Of a stretch of DNA of 64,000 bases, positions 1 through 7,940 are shown piece by piece. The position numbers and the translations under genes are program-made. Positions within the stretch are counted from its first letter, which is position 1. Each line of letters begins with the position of its first letter. The stretch comes from Methylopila turkensis (GTDB lineage Bacteria > Pseudomonadota > Alphaproteobacteria > Rhizobiales > Methylopilaceae), in the NCBI RefSeq assembly GCF_027922325.1, contig NZ_BSFL01000003.1, positions 372,001-436,000 on the forward strand, written 5' to 3'. Below the pieces are notes generated by a model. It saw only the letters and a program-made list of their open reading frames with translations. It was not told where the DNA came from and made no database searches.

Positions 1-215
1 TCGGCAGCCTGGAGTTCTCGAAGCTGCTGGTGGAGAAGGCCCATGTGGCGGTGGCGCCGGGCATCGGCTTCGGCGAGCACGGCGACGAGTTCGTGCGCAT
101 CGCGCTGGTCGAGAACGAGCACCGCATCCGGCAGGCGGCGCGATCGATCCGCCGCTTCCTTGAAACTGCGGACGAGACGTTGCACAACGTCGTCCCGCTC
201 GCCGCGGCGCGCTGA
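1..215 (+). CDS. C-terminal fragment of a class I/II PLP-dependent aminotransferase
   Basis: Only the last 70 or so residues lie in the window, read from base 3 in the frame that ends with TGA at 213-215. The text [20 protein letters not shown] followed by ENEHRIRQA is the typical end of the AlaC / LL-diaminopimelate aminotransferase-like group, where the Arg of the FVRIAL segment binds the substrate carboxylate. The gene lies 68 bases before homoserine dehydrogenase. That order is common in Hyphomicrobiales and suggests a shared role in amino acid metabolism. The exact substrate (alanine, or another amino acid) cannot be decided from the tail. An internal ATG-initiated reading of this frame is not a separate gene. 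Confidence 0.8.
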   Translation, partial: GSLEFSKLLVEKAHVAVAPGIGFGEHGDEFVRIALVENEHRIRQAARSIRRFLETADETLHNVVPLAAAR

Positions 216-283
216 GGGGACCGAACGTCGCGACGGTCCTCCCGCCGCGGCGTTCCTTCTCCTGAACGCATTCGGATGTCCTC

Positions 284-1594
284 ATGGCGGAACCTCTGAG
301 GGTCGGCGTCGCCGGCCTTGGCACGGTCGGGTCGTCCGTCGTGCGCATTCTCGGCGCCAAGGCTGAGGAGCTCGCGGCGCGCGCCGGTCGCCCGATCGTC
401 GTCACCGCGGTCTCGGCCCGCGAGAAGGGTCGCGACCGGAAACTCCCTCTCGACGGCGTCGCCTGGCACATGGACGCGACCCAGCTCGCGCGCTCGAATG
501 ACGTCGACTTGGTGGTGGAGCTGATCGGGGGCGCCGAGGGCGCCGCCCGCGGCTGCGTCGAGACTGCGATCGAGTTCGGCCGCCCGGTCGTCACCGCCAA
601 CAAGGCGCTGCTCGCCCGGCACGGCCTCGCCATCGCGACCGCCGCCGAGCAGAAGGGCGTCGCGGTCGGGTTCGAGGCGGCGGTCGCCGGAGGCATCCCG
701 ATCGTGAAAGCCCTGCGGGAAGGTCTGTCGGCGAACAGCCTCAACCGCGTCTTCGGCATCCTGAATGGCACGTGTAACTACATCCTGACGCGCATGGAGC
801 GCGAGAAGCTCGGTTTCGCCGAGTGCCTCGCCGACGCGCAGAAGCTCGGCTACGCCGAGGCGGACCCGACCTTCGACGTCGGCGGGTTCGACACCGCGCA
901 CAAGCTGGCGCTGCTCGCGGCCCTCGCCTTCGGCGTCGCTCCCGATCCGGACGGCATCTATGTCGAAGGCATAACCTCGATCACGCCGTTCGATCTCGCC
1001 ATGGCCGAGGAGCTCGGCTACCGCGTGAAGCTCCTCGGCGTCGCGACCCGCACCGACTCTGGCGTCGAGCAGCGCGTGCATCCCTCGATGCTGCCGAAAG
1101 ACGCCGCGGTCGCCCGCGTCGACGGCGTCACCAACGCGGTCGAGATCGACGGCGACGTGGTCGGCGCGCTGGTGTTCGCCGGGCCCGGCGCCGGTGGCGA
1201 CGCCACCGCTTCGGCCGTGATCGCCGACATCGTCGACATCGCCCGCGGCCTTCGCATGCCGGCCTTCGGCGTGCCGGCCGCCAGCCTCGCCGCGCCGACG
1301 CGCGCGCCGATGAGCCGCCACGAGGGCGGCTATTACATCCGCCTGTCGGTCATCGACCGCCCGGGCGCCGCCGCGGCGATCGCCGCGCGCATGGCGGAGC
1401 AGGGAATCTCGCTCAAGAGCATCGTGCAGCGAGGCCGCGAGCCCGACAGCGACGCGCCGGGCGTGGATCCGGTGGCGGTCGTGCTGATCACCTACGCCAC
1501 AGCGGAGGCCGCGCTACGCGCCGCTTTGGACGCGATTGAGGCGGACGGTCACATCGACGGCGCCCCGCAGGTGATACGGATCGAGAAGCGCTGA
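284..1594 (+). CDS. hom: Homoserine dehydrogenase
   Basis: Makes homoserine from aspartate semialdehyde with NAD(P)H, the branch step towards threonine and methionine, in the cytoplasm. The 436-residue product has the usual length of the long (ACT-containing) form. The N-terminal Rossmann fold shows GxGxxG at residues 8-16, the conserved TANKALL with the catalytic-region Lys near 107, and the catalytic domain with GGIPIVKALREG and GTCNYILTRM. An ACT domain follows at about 350-430 (YYIRLSVIDRPG), which fits feedback control by threonine. It starts at the ATG at 284, 68 bases after the aminotransferase. glpX and recJ follow on the same strand. Confidence 0.97.
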   Translation: MAEPLRVGVAGLGTVGSSVVRILGAKAEELAARAGRPIVVTAVSAREKGRDRKLPLDGVAWHMDATQLARSNDVDLVVELIGGAEGAARGCVETAIEFGRPVVTANKALLARHGLAIATAAEQKGVAVGFEAAVAGGIPIVKALREGLSANSLNRVFGILNGTCNYILTRMEREKLGFAECLADAQKLGYAEADPTFDVGGFDTAHKLALLAALAFGVAPDPDGIYVEGITSITPFDLAMAEELGYRVKLLGVATRTDSGVEQRVHPSMLPKDAAVARVDGVTNAVEIDGDVVGALVFAGPGAGGDATASAVIADIVDIARGLRMPAFGVPAASLAAPTRAPMSRHEGGYYIRLSVIDRPGAAAAIAARMAEQGISLKSIVQRGREPDSDAPGVDPVAVVLITYATAEAALRAALDAIEADGHIDGAPQVIRIEKR

Positions 1595-1775
1595 TCCGAA
1601 AGGCGCAGCCGCTTTTCGCCCGCCGCGCTTGATCGCATGGTCGGCGACATGTTCGAATCGACTGGACAAGCCGCGACGGCTCCGGTCGTTCGCATCGCGT
1701 CGCGGGCGGTTCCGATGTGTTCGGGCCGGAGGCCATGCGCGGCGGGAGCCGCGCGATTCGGGGAGCGGGGACGTG

Positions 1776-2813
1776 GTGAAGAAGCTGGCGGCGAGAGCCG
1801 TGCATCCGTCCATCGTGGAGGACCGGCCCGACATCGACGCGGTCGACGTGATCGACCGCGCTTTGACGATCGAACTCGTGCGGGTCACGGAGCGCGCCGC
1901 CGTGGCGGCCGCGCGGCTGCGGGGGCGGGGCGACGAGCGTGCGGCGGACGAGGCCGCGGTCTCCGCCATGCGCCGCGAGCTGGACCGGCTGCCGGTCTGC
2001 GGCACGGTGGTGATCGGCGAAGGCGAGAGCGACGAGGCGCCGCTGTTGTGGATCGGCGAGCAGGTCGGAACCGGGCAGGGGCCGCGGGTCGACATCGCGC
2101 TCGATCCGCTGGAGGGCGCGACGCTCTGCGCCAAGGCGCAGCCGAACGCGATCGCGGTTCTGGCGCTCGCCGAAGCCGGTTCGCTGCTGAAGGCGCCCAA
2201 CGTCTACATGGACAAGATTGCGATCGGGCCGGGCTACCCACCGGGCACGGTCCGGCTCGACCGTGCGCCGGCTGAGAACCTCGCCTCGCTCGCGGCCGCC
2301 AAAGGGGTTGAGGTGTCGCAGCTCACCGCCTGCATCCTCGACCGGCCGCGGCATCTCCGCCTGATCGACGCGGTGCGCGCGGCCGGCGCCGCGATCCGCC
2401 TGATCACGGACGGCGACGTCGCGGGCGTCATCCATACGACCGATCCCGAAGAGACCGGCATAGACATCTACCTCGGCGTCGGGGGCGCGCCCGAGGGCGT
2501 GCTCGCGGCCGCCGCGTTGCGCTGCACCGGCGGGCAGATGCAGGCCCGCCTGCTGCTGGACCAGCCCGAGAGCCGCCGTCTTGCGGCCGCGGTCGGGATA
2601 AAAGATTTCAGCAAGATCTATGATCTCAGCGAGATGGCGCGCGGCGACGTGCTGTTCGCGGCCACCGGCGTCACTGACGGCGGCCTGCTCTCCGGCGTGC
2701 GGTTCGGCCGGCGCGGCGTCACGACGGAGACGCTGGTGATGCGCTCCTCCACCGGCACCACGCGGCGCATCCGCGCCGAACACGCGCAAACGGAGAAGTT
2801 CCATCTCGATTGA
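1776..2813 (+). CDS. glpX: Class II fructose-1,6-bisphosphatase GlpX (possible catalytic-site substitution)
   Basis: Expected to hydrolyse fructose-1,6-bisphosphate (in some Hyphomicrobiales also sedoheptulose bisphosphate) in gluconeogenesis or the Calvin cycle. The protein is 345 residues if it starts at GTG 1776 (GTG 1773 is equally possible). A GGGAG/GCGGGG purine run lies just upstream and the family is normally 320-345 long. An ATG at 1629 in frame would add 49 residues with no family resemblance. Metal and substrate motifs are visible: GEGESDE from residue 81 and DPLEG from 110. In E. coli and M. tuberculosis GlpX the residue after DP(I/V)(E/D)G is the catalytic Thr. Here it is Ala115, with Thr at 116, so activity may be altered. 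The gene sits between hom and recJ. Confidence 0.93.
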   Translation: MKKLAARAVHPSIVEDRPDIDAVDVIDRALTIELVRVTERAAVAAARLRGRGDERAADEAAVSAMRRELDRLPVCGTVVIGEGESDEAPLLWIGEQVGTGQGPRVDIALDPLEGATLCAKAQPNAIAVLALAEAGSLLKAPNVYMDKIAIGPGYPPGTVRLDRAPAENLASLAAAKGVEVSQLTACILDRPRHLRLIDAVRAAGAAIRLITDGDVAGVIHTTDPEETGIDIYLGVGGAPEGVLAAAALRCTGGQMQARLLLDQPESRRLAAAVGIKDFSKIYDLSEMARGDVLFAATGVTDGGLLSGVRFGRRGVTTETLVMRSSTGTTRRIRAEHAQTEKFHLD

Positions 2814-2847
2814 GGTCCGCCGCCCCCCGGCGGAGGCCTTCCTCGGC

Positions 2848-4620
2848 GTGGAGGCCTCGTTCGGCGGCCGCGCCTGGCGCGACCGGCTGGACGCGCGCGG
2901 CCGCGCGGTCGCCGCGGAGATCGCGCGACACCACCCCGTGTCAGACCTCCTCGCGCGGGTGCTCGCGGGCCGCGGGGTGGCGACCGCGGACGTCGCGGAG
3001 CATCTCGACCCCTCGATCCGCCGGCAGATGCCGGATCCCGACACTTTGACCGACATGACGGCGGCCGCTTCGCGCCTCGCAGACGCCGCCGAACGTGCGG
3101 AGAAGGTCGCCATTTTTGGCGACTACGACGTCGACGGCGCGACCTCGACCGCGCTGCTGGCGGACATGCTGGGCCATGCCGGCTGCGATGTCCGCACCCA
3201 CATCCCCGACCGCATCTTCGAGGGCTACGGCCCGAACGTCGCCGCGATCGACATGCTCGCGGACGCCGGCGCGACGCTGCTGATCACCGCGGACTGCGGC
3301 TCCACCAGCTTCGAGCCGCTGGCCCACGCGAAGGCGCGCGGCATGGACGTCGTGGTCGTCGACCATCACCAGGTCGGCGCGACCCTTCCGGAGGTCGCCG
3401 CGCTGGTGAACCCGAACCGGCAGGACGATCTCTCCGGTCTCGGCCATCTCGCGGCCTGCGGCGTCGCCTTCATGACGCTGGTCGCGACCAGCCGCGAACT
3501 GCGCCGCCGCGGCTTCTGGGCGGTGAGGGGCGGGGAGCCCGACCTGCTGGCCGGGCTCGACCTCGTGGCGCTCGGCACCGTCGCCGACGTGGTGCCGCTC
3601 AAGGGCCTCAACCGCGCCTTCGTCGCGAAGGGCCTGATCGCGCTGCGCGGCCGGGGACGCGTCGGCCTCCGGGCGCTGATGGACGTCGCCAGGCTCGACG
3701 GCCCGCCGACGCCCTACCATCTCGGCTTCCTGCTCGGCCCGCGCGTTAACGCCGGCGGACGGATCGGCGACGCCGGGCTCGGCTGCCGGTTGATGCTCTG
3801 CGACGACGAACCGGCCGCCGCCGCGATCGCAGCCGAACTCGACCGCCTTAACGGCGAGCGTCAGGCGATCGAGCGCGTCACCCTCGACGAGGCGATGGCC
3901 GAGGCCCAGGCCGCGCTCGGCCTCGACGAGGAGGGCGGGTCGACCGTCGTCGTCTCAGGCGAGGGCTGGCACGCCGGCGTGGTCGGGCTGGTGGCAGCGC
4001 GGCTGAAGGAGCGCTTCCGCCGTCCGGCCTTCGCGGTGGCCTTCGGGCCGGACGGCGTCGGCACCGGATCCGGACGTTCGCTGCCGGGCGTCGATCTTGG
4101 CGCCACGGTGCGCGCAGCGGTCGAGGAGGGCCTTCTGGTCAAGGGCGGCGGCCACGCCATGGCGGCTGGCGTTACGCTGAAGGCGGACCGGCTCGGCGCG
4201 TTCCGCGCCTTCCTCGAGGAGCGTCTCGACGCCGCCGTGGCGGTTGCGCGCGCCGACCGCTCGCTCAGGATCGACGCCGCGCTCACGGCCGCCGCCGCGA
4301 CGCCGGAGCTGGTGCGCGATCTCGACCGCGCGGGCCCCTTCGGCTCGGGCGCGCCGGAGCCGATGCTGGCGCTGCCCGCCCACATCGTCGCTTCCGCCGA
4401 CGTGGTCGGGCAGGGGCATGTGCGGCTCAGGCTCCGCGCCGGCGACGGGGCTTCCGTCGGCGCGATCGCCTTCCGCGCGGCGGACGGCGATCTTGGCCGC
4501 GCGCTGCTGGACGCCCGCGGCGCGCGCGTCCATGTGGCCGGCAGTCTCGGCGTCGACCGCTGGGGCGGGTCGGAACGGGCGAGCCTCAGGGTGCTCGATG
4601 CGGCGCCCGCCGAGCGCTGA
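2848..4620 (+). CDS. recJ: Single-stranded-DNA-specific exonuclease RecJ
   Basis: A 5'-3' single-strand exonuclease used in recombination and mismatch repair. The 590-residue product has the DHH phosphoesterase motifs in order: GDYDVDGATS from residue 91, ADCGS, the DHH at 172-174, and ALGTVADVVPL. The DHHA1 glycine motif GGGHAMAAG begins near 433 and a C-terminal OB-like region follows. The GTG at 2848 is the first standard start, but the frame stays open upstream and the translated text just before it (EAFLGVEASFGG) looks like the family N-terminus. The true start may therefore be an unusual codon overlapping the glpX stop, such as ATT at 2809. It is probably co-transcribed with glpX. Confidence 0.95.
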   Translation: MEASFGGRAWRDRLDARGRAVAAEIARHHPVSDLLARVLAGRGVATADVAEHLDPSIRRQMPDPDTLTDMTAAASRLADAAERAEKVAIFGDYDVDGATSTALLADMLGHAGCDVRTHIPDRIFEGYGPNVAAIDMLADAGATLLITADCGSTSFEPLAHAKARGMDVVVVDHHQVGATLPEVAALVNPNRQDDLSGLGHLAACGVAFMTLVATSRELRRRGFWAVRGGEPDLLAGLDLVALGTVADVVPLKGLNRAFVAKGLIALRGRGRVGLRALMDVARLDGPPTPYHLGFLLGPRVNAGGRIGDAGLGCRLMLCDDEPAAAAIAAELDRLNGERQAIERVTLDEAMAEAQAALGLDEEGGSTVVVSGEGWHAGVVGLVAARLKERFRRPAFAVAFGPDGVGTGSGRSLPGVDLGATVRAAVEEGLLVKGGGHAMAAGVTLKADRLGAFRAFLEERLDAAVAVARADRSLRIDAALTAAAATPELVRDLDRAGPFGSGAPEPMLALPAHIVASADVVGQGHVRLRLRAGDGASVGAIAFRAADGDLGRALLDARGARVHVAGSLGVDRWGGSERASLRVLDAAPAER

Positions 4621-4722
4621 CCGCGAGAAGTCTCGCGTCTCGCCACTCGATCTTCACGATTTGCGGCTCTATGTGCTTGGAGCGCGACGGCTTCCGCCGT
4701 CGTCTGAGCCTACTGGAGCGAC

Positions 4723-5391
4723 GTGACCGACATCGCCACGCCCCCCGCCACCGCCGGCGAGCCGTCGCCAGAGCGCCAGCATCGCGGCTTCTCGCAGGTG
4801 CTGCGCGAACTCGCCGACGGCTCCGAGCCCCGCATCAGCGTCGCCGCGATCCTCGACGCCTTCGGCGACCGCGCTTTCGGGGCGCTGCTGCTGATGTTCG
4901 CGCTGCCGAACGCGCTGCCGATGCCGCCGGGCACCTCGGCGGTGCTTGGCGCGCCGCTGGTCTTCATCGCGCTGCAGCTCATGGTCGGCGCGCAGCGGCT
5001 TTGGCTGCCGCGCTTCATCACGCAGCGCTCGATGCGCCGCGAGGACTTTCAGGCGCTCACCCGCAAGGTCGTGCCCTGGGTGAACAAGCTGGAGCGGCTG
5101 CTGAAGCCGCGCGCCGAGGTGATGACGACCTATGTCGCGGACCGCCTGACGGGCCTCGCCTGCTTCGTGCTCTCGCTGATCCTCGTGCTGCCGATCCCCT
5201 TCGGCAACATGCCGCCGGCGATCGCGATCTCGGCTTTCGCGCTCGGAGTGATCGAACGCGACGGCGTCGCCATCGGCGTCGGCTGGGCGGCGACCGCCGC
5301 AAGCTTCGCGATCCTGGGCGCGCTGTCGACGGCGATCGTGAAGGGCGTGGAGTATTTCGCCGGTCCGCTGCTTCGCCTGTTTGGGGGCTGA
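4723..5391 (+). CDS. ExoD-family exopolysaccharide synthesis-associated membrane protein
   Basis: A 222-residue inner-membrane protein starting at GTG 4723 behind a GGAGCGAC ribosome site. It has the ExoD pattern: a soluble N-terminal segment (about 1-45), two close hydrophobic helices around FGALLLMFALPNALPMPPG, a charged middle, then paired C-terminal helices with LPIPFGNMPPA. ExoD was named for altered exopolysaccharide and alkali sensitivity in Sinorhizobium, but its biochemical role is not known. It follows recJ after about 100 bases and is followed by a tRNA gene. Nothing nearby is an exopolysaccharide cluster. Confidence 0.85.
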   Translation: MTDIATPPATAGEPSPERQHRGFSQVLRELADGSEPRISVAAILDAFGDRAFGALLLMFALPNALPMPPGTSAVLGAPLVFIALQLMVGAQRLWLPRFITQRSMRREDFQALTRKVVPWVNKLERLLKPRAEVMTTYVADRLTGLACFVLSLILVLPIPFGNMPPAIAISAFALGVIERDGVAIGVGWAATAASFAILGALSTAIVKGVEYFAGPLLRLFGG

Positions 5392-5440
5392 TCGGCGCAC
5401 TTGCGGCGCCGTCCGAACCCCCCTATACGTCCCGCCGCAA

Positions 5441-5515
5441 GCGCCCTTCGTCTATCGGTTAGGACGTCAGCCTTTCACGCTGAAAAGACGGGTTCGACTC
5501 CCGTAGGGCGCGCCA
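5441..5515 (+). tRNA. tRNA-Glu (TTC anticodon)
   Basis: The 7-bp acceptor stem GCGCCCT/AGGGCGC closes a normal cloverleaf. The anticodon stem TCAGC/GCTGA carries the loop CTTTCAC, giving anticodon TTC (glutamate). The T-arm contains GGTTCGACTCC. The discriminator base is G5512 and CCA is encoded at 5513-5515. It stands alone between the exoD-like gene and the imu operon. Confidence 0.96.
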
Positions 5516-5644
5516 CTTCGCGAAAATAGTCCGACGTCACGACGTCCTACGGATGGAATGCGCGAGCCGTTCCGGCACGTTCGCGCTTTTGGGCGTTTGT
5601 CTGCCGTGAGCGCTGCGATTCCCGCCCAAGCTTCAGACCAGCCC

Positions 5645-5691
5645 TTGACTCCTTTTCAAGCCGGGGTTTGATAGAAGAACAAACAGGAAAC
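5645..5691 (+). promoter_or_regulatory. Candidate imuA promoter with LexA (SOS) box
   Basis: A TTGACT element at 5645-5650 is followed after 17 bases by TTGATA at 5668-5673. GAAC at 5677-5680 and AAAC at 5688-5691 are spaced by seven bases, one mismatch from the alphaproteobacterial LexA direct repeat GAAC-N7-GAAC. The site lies just after the -10 element and ends 4 bases before the imuA ATG, overlapping the AGGA ribosome site at 5686-5689. LexA bound there could block both initiation and leader clearance. The alphaproteobacterial consensus and SOS control of imuA come from family knowledge. The assignment here is inference. Confidence 0.6.
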
Positions 5692-5695
5692 AAAA

Positions 5696-6490
5696 ATGCT
5701 CGCGGCGCACGAGATCGCTCTTGCACGATTGCGGAAAGACGTCGCCGCGCTGGAGCCCGGCGCCTGCCGGCGCGGCGGCGCGTCGTTCCGCCTCGGCTTG
5801 CCGACGCTCGACGCGGCGCTCGGCGGCGGGCTGGCCCGCGGCGTCCTGCATGAGGTCTACGCCCGCGGGCAGCAGGACGTTGCGGCCGCCGCCGGGTTCG
5901 GGCTCGGCGTCGCTTTGAGGGCCGCCGACGGACGGGCGCTGGTCTGGGCGCGGCAGGACCTCTTGGACATTGAAGCGGGCGCGCTCTACGGCGACGGGCT
6001 CGCCGCATTCGGCGCCGACCCGAAGCGTCTGCTGGTGGTTCGCGCGCGCGACCCGACCGGCGTTCTGCGCGCCGCGGCGGAGGCCGCGCGTTGCGCGGCG
6101 GTCGGGGCCGCGGTCATCGAAATCTGGGGCGAGCCGAAGACGCTCGATCTGAACTCAAGCCGGCGGCTGACGCTTGCGGCCGGCGCCTCGGGCGTCACCG
6201 TCGTCATGATCCGGCTCGGCGCGAAGCCCGCTCCGAGCGCCGCGACCAGCCGGTGGGGCGTGGCCGCCGCCGCCTCCGCGCCGCTTGAGGCGAACGCTCC
6301 GGGCCGCCCGGCCTTCGAAGCCGCCTTGCTGCGTCATCGGGCCGGAGTCGGTCCACGAACCTGGCGTCTGGAGTGGGACCGTGACCGCGCATCCTTCGAG
6401 TCTGCGCCGCTATCTCGCTTTGTGGTTTCCGTTCCTGCCGGCGGACCGGCTGTTGCGGATGACGGCGCGCCATGGCGGCGCGCCGGCTGA
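5696..6490 (+). CDS. imuA: ImuA, RecA-like accessory protein of the SOS mutasome
   Basis: First gene of the damage-inducible mutagenesis operon imuA-imuB-dnaE2, which does translesion synthesis in many bacteria lacking umuDC. The 264-residue protein is a shortened RecA/SulA-like ATPase fold of the alphaproteobacterial ImuA type. Features are FRLGLPTLDAALGGGLARGVLHEVYA at the N-terminus (shown here only as landmarks around residues 25-50), a degenerate core, and a C-terminal WRLEWDRDR motif shared by ImuA proteins. ATG 5696 has an AGGA site. The 3' end overlaps imuB by 110 bases in another frame, which implies translational coupling. It is expected to be LexA-controlled. Confidence 0.92.
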   Translation: MLAAHEIALARLRKDVAALEPGACRRGGASFRLGLPTLDAALGGGLARGVLHEVYARGQQDVAAAAGFGLGVALRAADGRALVWARQDLLDIEAGALYGDGLAAFGADPKRLLVVRARDPTGVLRAAAEAARCAAVGAAVIEIWGEPKTLDLNSSRRLTLAAGASGVTVVMIRLGAKPAPSAATSRWGVAAAASAPLEANAPGRPAFEAALLRHRAGVGPRTWRLEWDRDRASFESAPLSRFVVSVPAGGPAVADDGAPWRRAG

Positions 6491-7940
6491 ACCGCTCGTC
6501 CTCGTCCATTCCGTCAAGGGAGCGTTGCGGCTCGCCGCGGCGAGCCGGGAGGCCTCCGCGCTTGGCCTGACGTTTGGCCTGACGCTCGCCGACGCCCGCG
6601 CGCGCATTCCGGGCCTGGTCGCCGCCGACCACGATCCGGCGGCGGACGACGCGCTGCTCGCCCGGATGGCGGAGACGTGCGACCGCTGGACCCCGCTCGT
6701 CGCCCTCGACCCGCCGCACGGCCTGATCCTCGACATCACCGGCTGCGCTCATCTCTTTGGCGGCGAGGCCGACTTGAGGCGGCGGATCGCCGGACTTTTC
6801 CGGCGGAACGGCCTCGCGACGCGCGCCGCGATCGCCGGAACGCCCGACGCCGCGCGCGCTCTCGCGCGATACGGCCGCGTGCCGATCGCGCCTCCGGGCG
6901 GCGAGGCCGAGGCGGTCCGCCCTCTGACGGTCGCGGCGCTGGGGCTTGCGGAGGACGTGCGCCGCGCGCTCTCGCTCGCAGGTCTGACGCGCATCGCCGA
7001 TCTCGCCGATCGGCCAAGCCGCCCGCTCGCCGCCCGCTTTGGCGAAGACCTGCCGACGCGGCTGCGGCGGACGCTTGGGGAAGAGGACCGACGCATCACG
7101 CCGTTGAGGCCGAGGCCTGCCTGCCGCGTGCAGCAGATGTTCGCCGAGCCGATCGCGCATAATGACGCGATCGAGGCGACGATCCGGGATCTGCTCGGCA
7201 AGGCGATGGAGCTGCTCGAAGCCGCCGGCCAGGGTGGCCGCGCCTTCGAGGCGAGTTTTTTCCGGACCGACGGGGCGGTGCGGCGCGTCGACGTCGCGAC
7301 GGGACGGCCGACGCGGGACGTCGCCGCCGTGCTTCGCCTCCTGCGGGCCCGGATCGAGGCGCTCGCCGATCCGCTCGATCCGGGCTTCGGCTTCGACCTC
7401 ATCCGGCTCGCGGTCCCCGTCGCCGAGCCGCTGGCGCAGCTTCAGCCGCAGTTCGACGGCGAAACGCGGGAAGATGAAGCGGTCTCCGATCTGGTCGATC
7501 GGCTCGTGGCGCGCTTCGGCGCGTCCCGCGTCCTCCGATTTTCGGCCGCCGACAGCCACGATCCGACGCGCGCTTCGCGGCTCGTTCCCGCGACGTCCCT
7601 TGTGGCGGCGACGTCTGCGTCGCCCCCGCCCGAAGAACCGGGGGAGCCGCCTCTGCGTCCCTTGCGCATGTTCGATCCTCCGCAGCCCATCGAAACGCTC
7701 GCCGAGACGCCGGACGGGCCGCCGCTGCGGTTCCGCTGGCGGCGCGTGCTCCATAGCGTCGCGCGCGCCGAAGGGCCGGAGCGGATCGCGCCGGAGTGGT
7801 GGCGGGAGCCGGATGCGCCGACGCGCGACTATTACCGCGTCGAGGACGCGGAAGGCCGCCGATTCTGGGTGTTCCGCGCCGGCCTTTACGAGCGCGAGAC
7901 CGACCGGCCGCGCTGGTACCTGCACGGACTGTTCGCATGA
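6381..7940 (+). CDS. imuB: ImuB, catalytically dead Y-family polymerase homologue
   Basis: A hub of the mutasome: ImuB binds the sliding clamp and recruits ImuA and DnaE2, but lacks the polymerase active-site acids. The GTG at 6381 is chosen because GGAG at 6371-6374 precedes it and the product then begins just before the family signature RRYLALWFPFLPADR. The product is 519 residues. Y-family fold landmarks include DITGCAHLFGGE and the helix-hairpin-helix region. Near the C-terminus RPLRMFDPPQPIE occupies the place of the usual clamp-binding segment, followed by PLRFRWRRV and the tail EWWREPD typical of ImuB. An in-frame start at 6285 would add unrelated sequence. It overlaps dnaE2 by ATGA. 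Confidence 0.93.
   Translation: MTAHPSSLRRYLALWFPFLPADRLLRMTARHGGAPAEPLVLVHSVKGALRLAAASREASALGLTFGLTLADARARIPGLVAADHDPAADDALLARMAETCDRWTPLVALDPPHGLILDITGCAHLFGGEADLRRRIAGLFRRNGLATRAAIAGTPDAARALARYGRVPIAPPGGEAEAVRPLTVAALGLAEDVRRALSLAGLTRIADLADRPSRPLAARFGEDLPTRLRRTLGEEDRRITPLRPRPACRVQQMFAEPIAHNDAIEATIRDLLGKAMELLEAAGQGGRAFEASFFRTDGAVRRVDVATGRPTRDVAAVLRLLRARIEALADPLDPGFGFDLIRLAVPVAEPLAQLQPQFDGETREDEAVSDLVDRLVARFGASRVLRFSAADSHDPTRASRLVPATSLVAATSASPPPEEPGEPPLRPLRMFDPPQPIETLAETPDGPPLRFRWRRVLHSVARAEGPERIAPEWWREPDAPTRDYYRVEDAEGRRFWVFRAGLYERETDRPRWYLHGLFA

Noticed and set aside
1629..1775. Upstream ATG for glpX giving 394 residues
   Set aside because: The extra 49 residues have no similarity to GlpX; GTG 1776 has a purine-rich site at the right distance.
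1488..3113. Long minus-strand ORF opposite glpX and the start of recJ
   Set aside because: High GC content makes antisense frames of real genes long; the translation is Arg/Gly/Ala-rich with no family resemblance.
7796..7936. Upstream start for dnaE2 giving 1169 residues
   Set aside because: It would lie within imuB in another frame; ATG 7937 gives the family N-terminus and an ATGA overlap.
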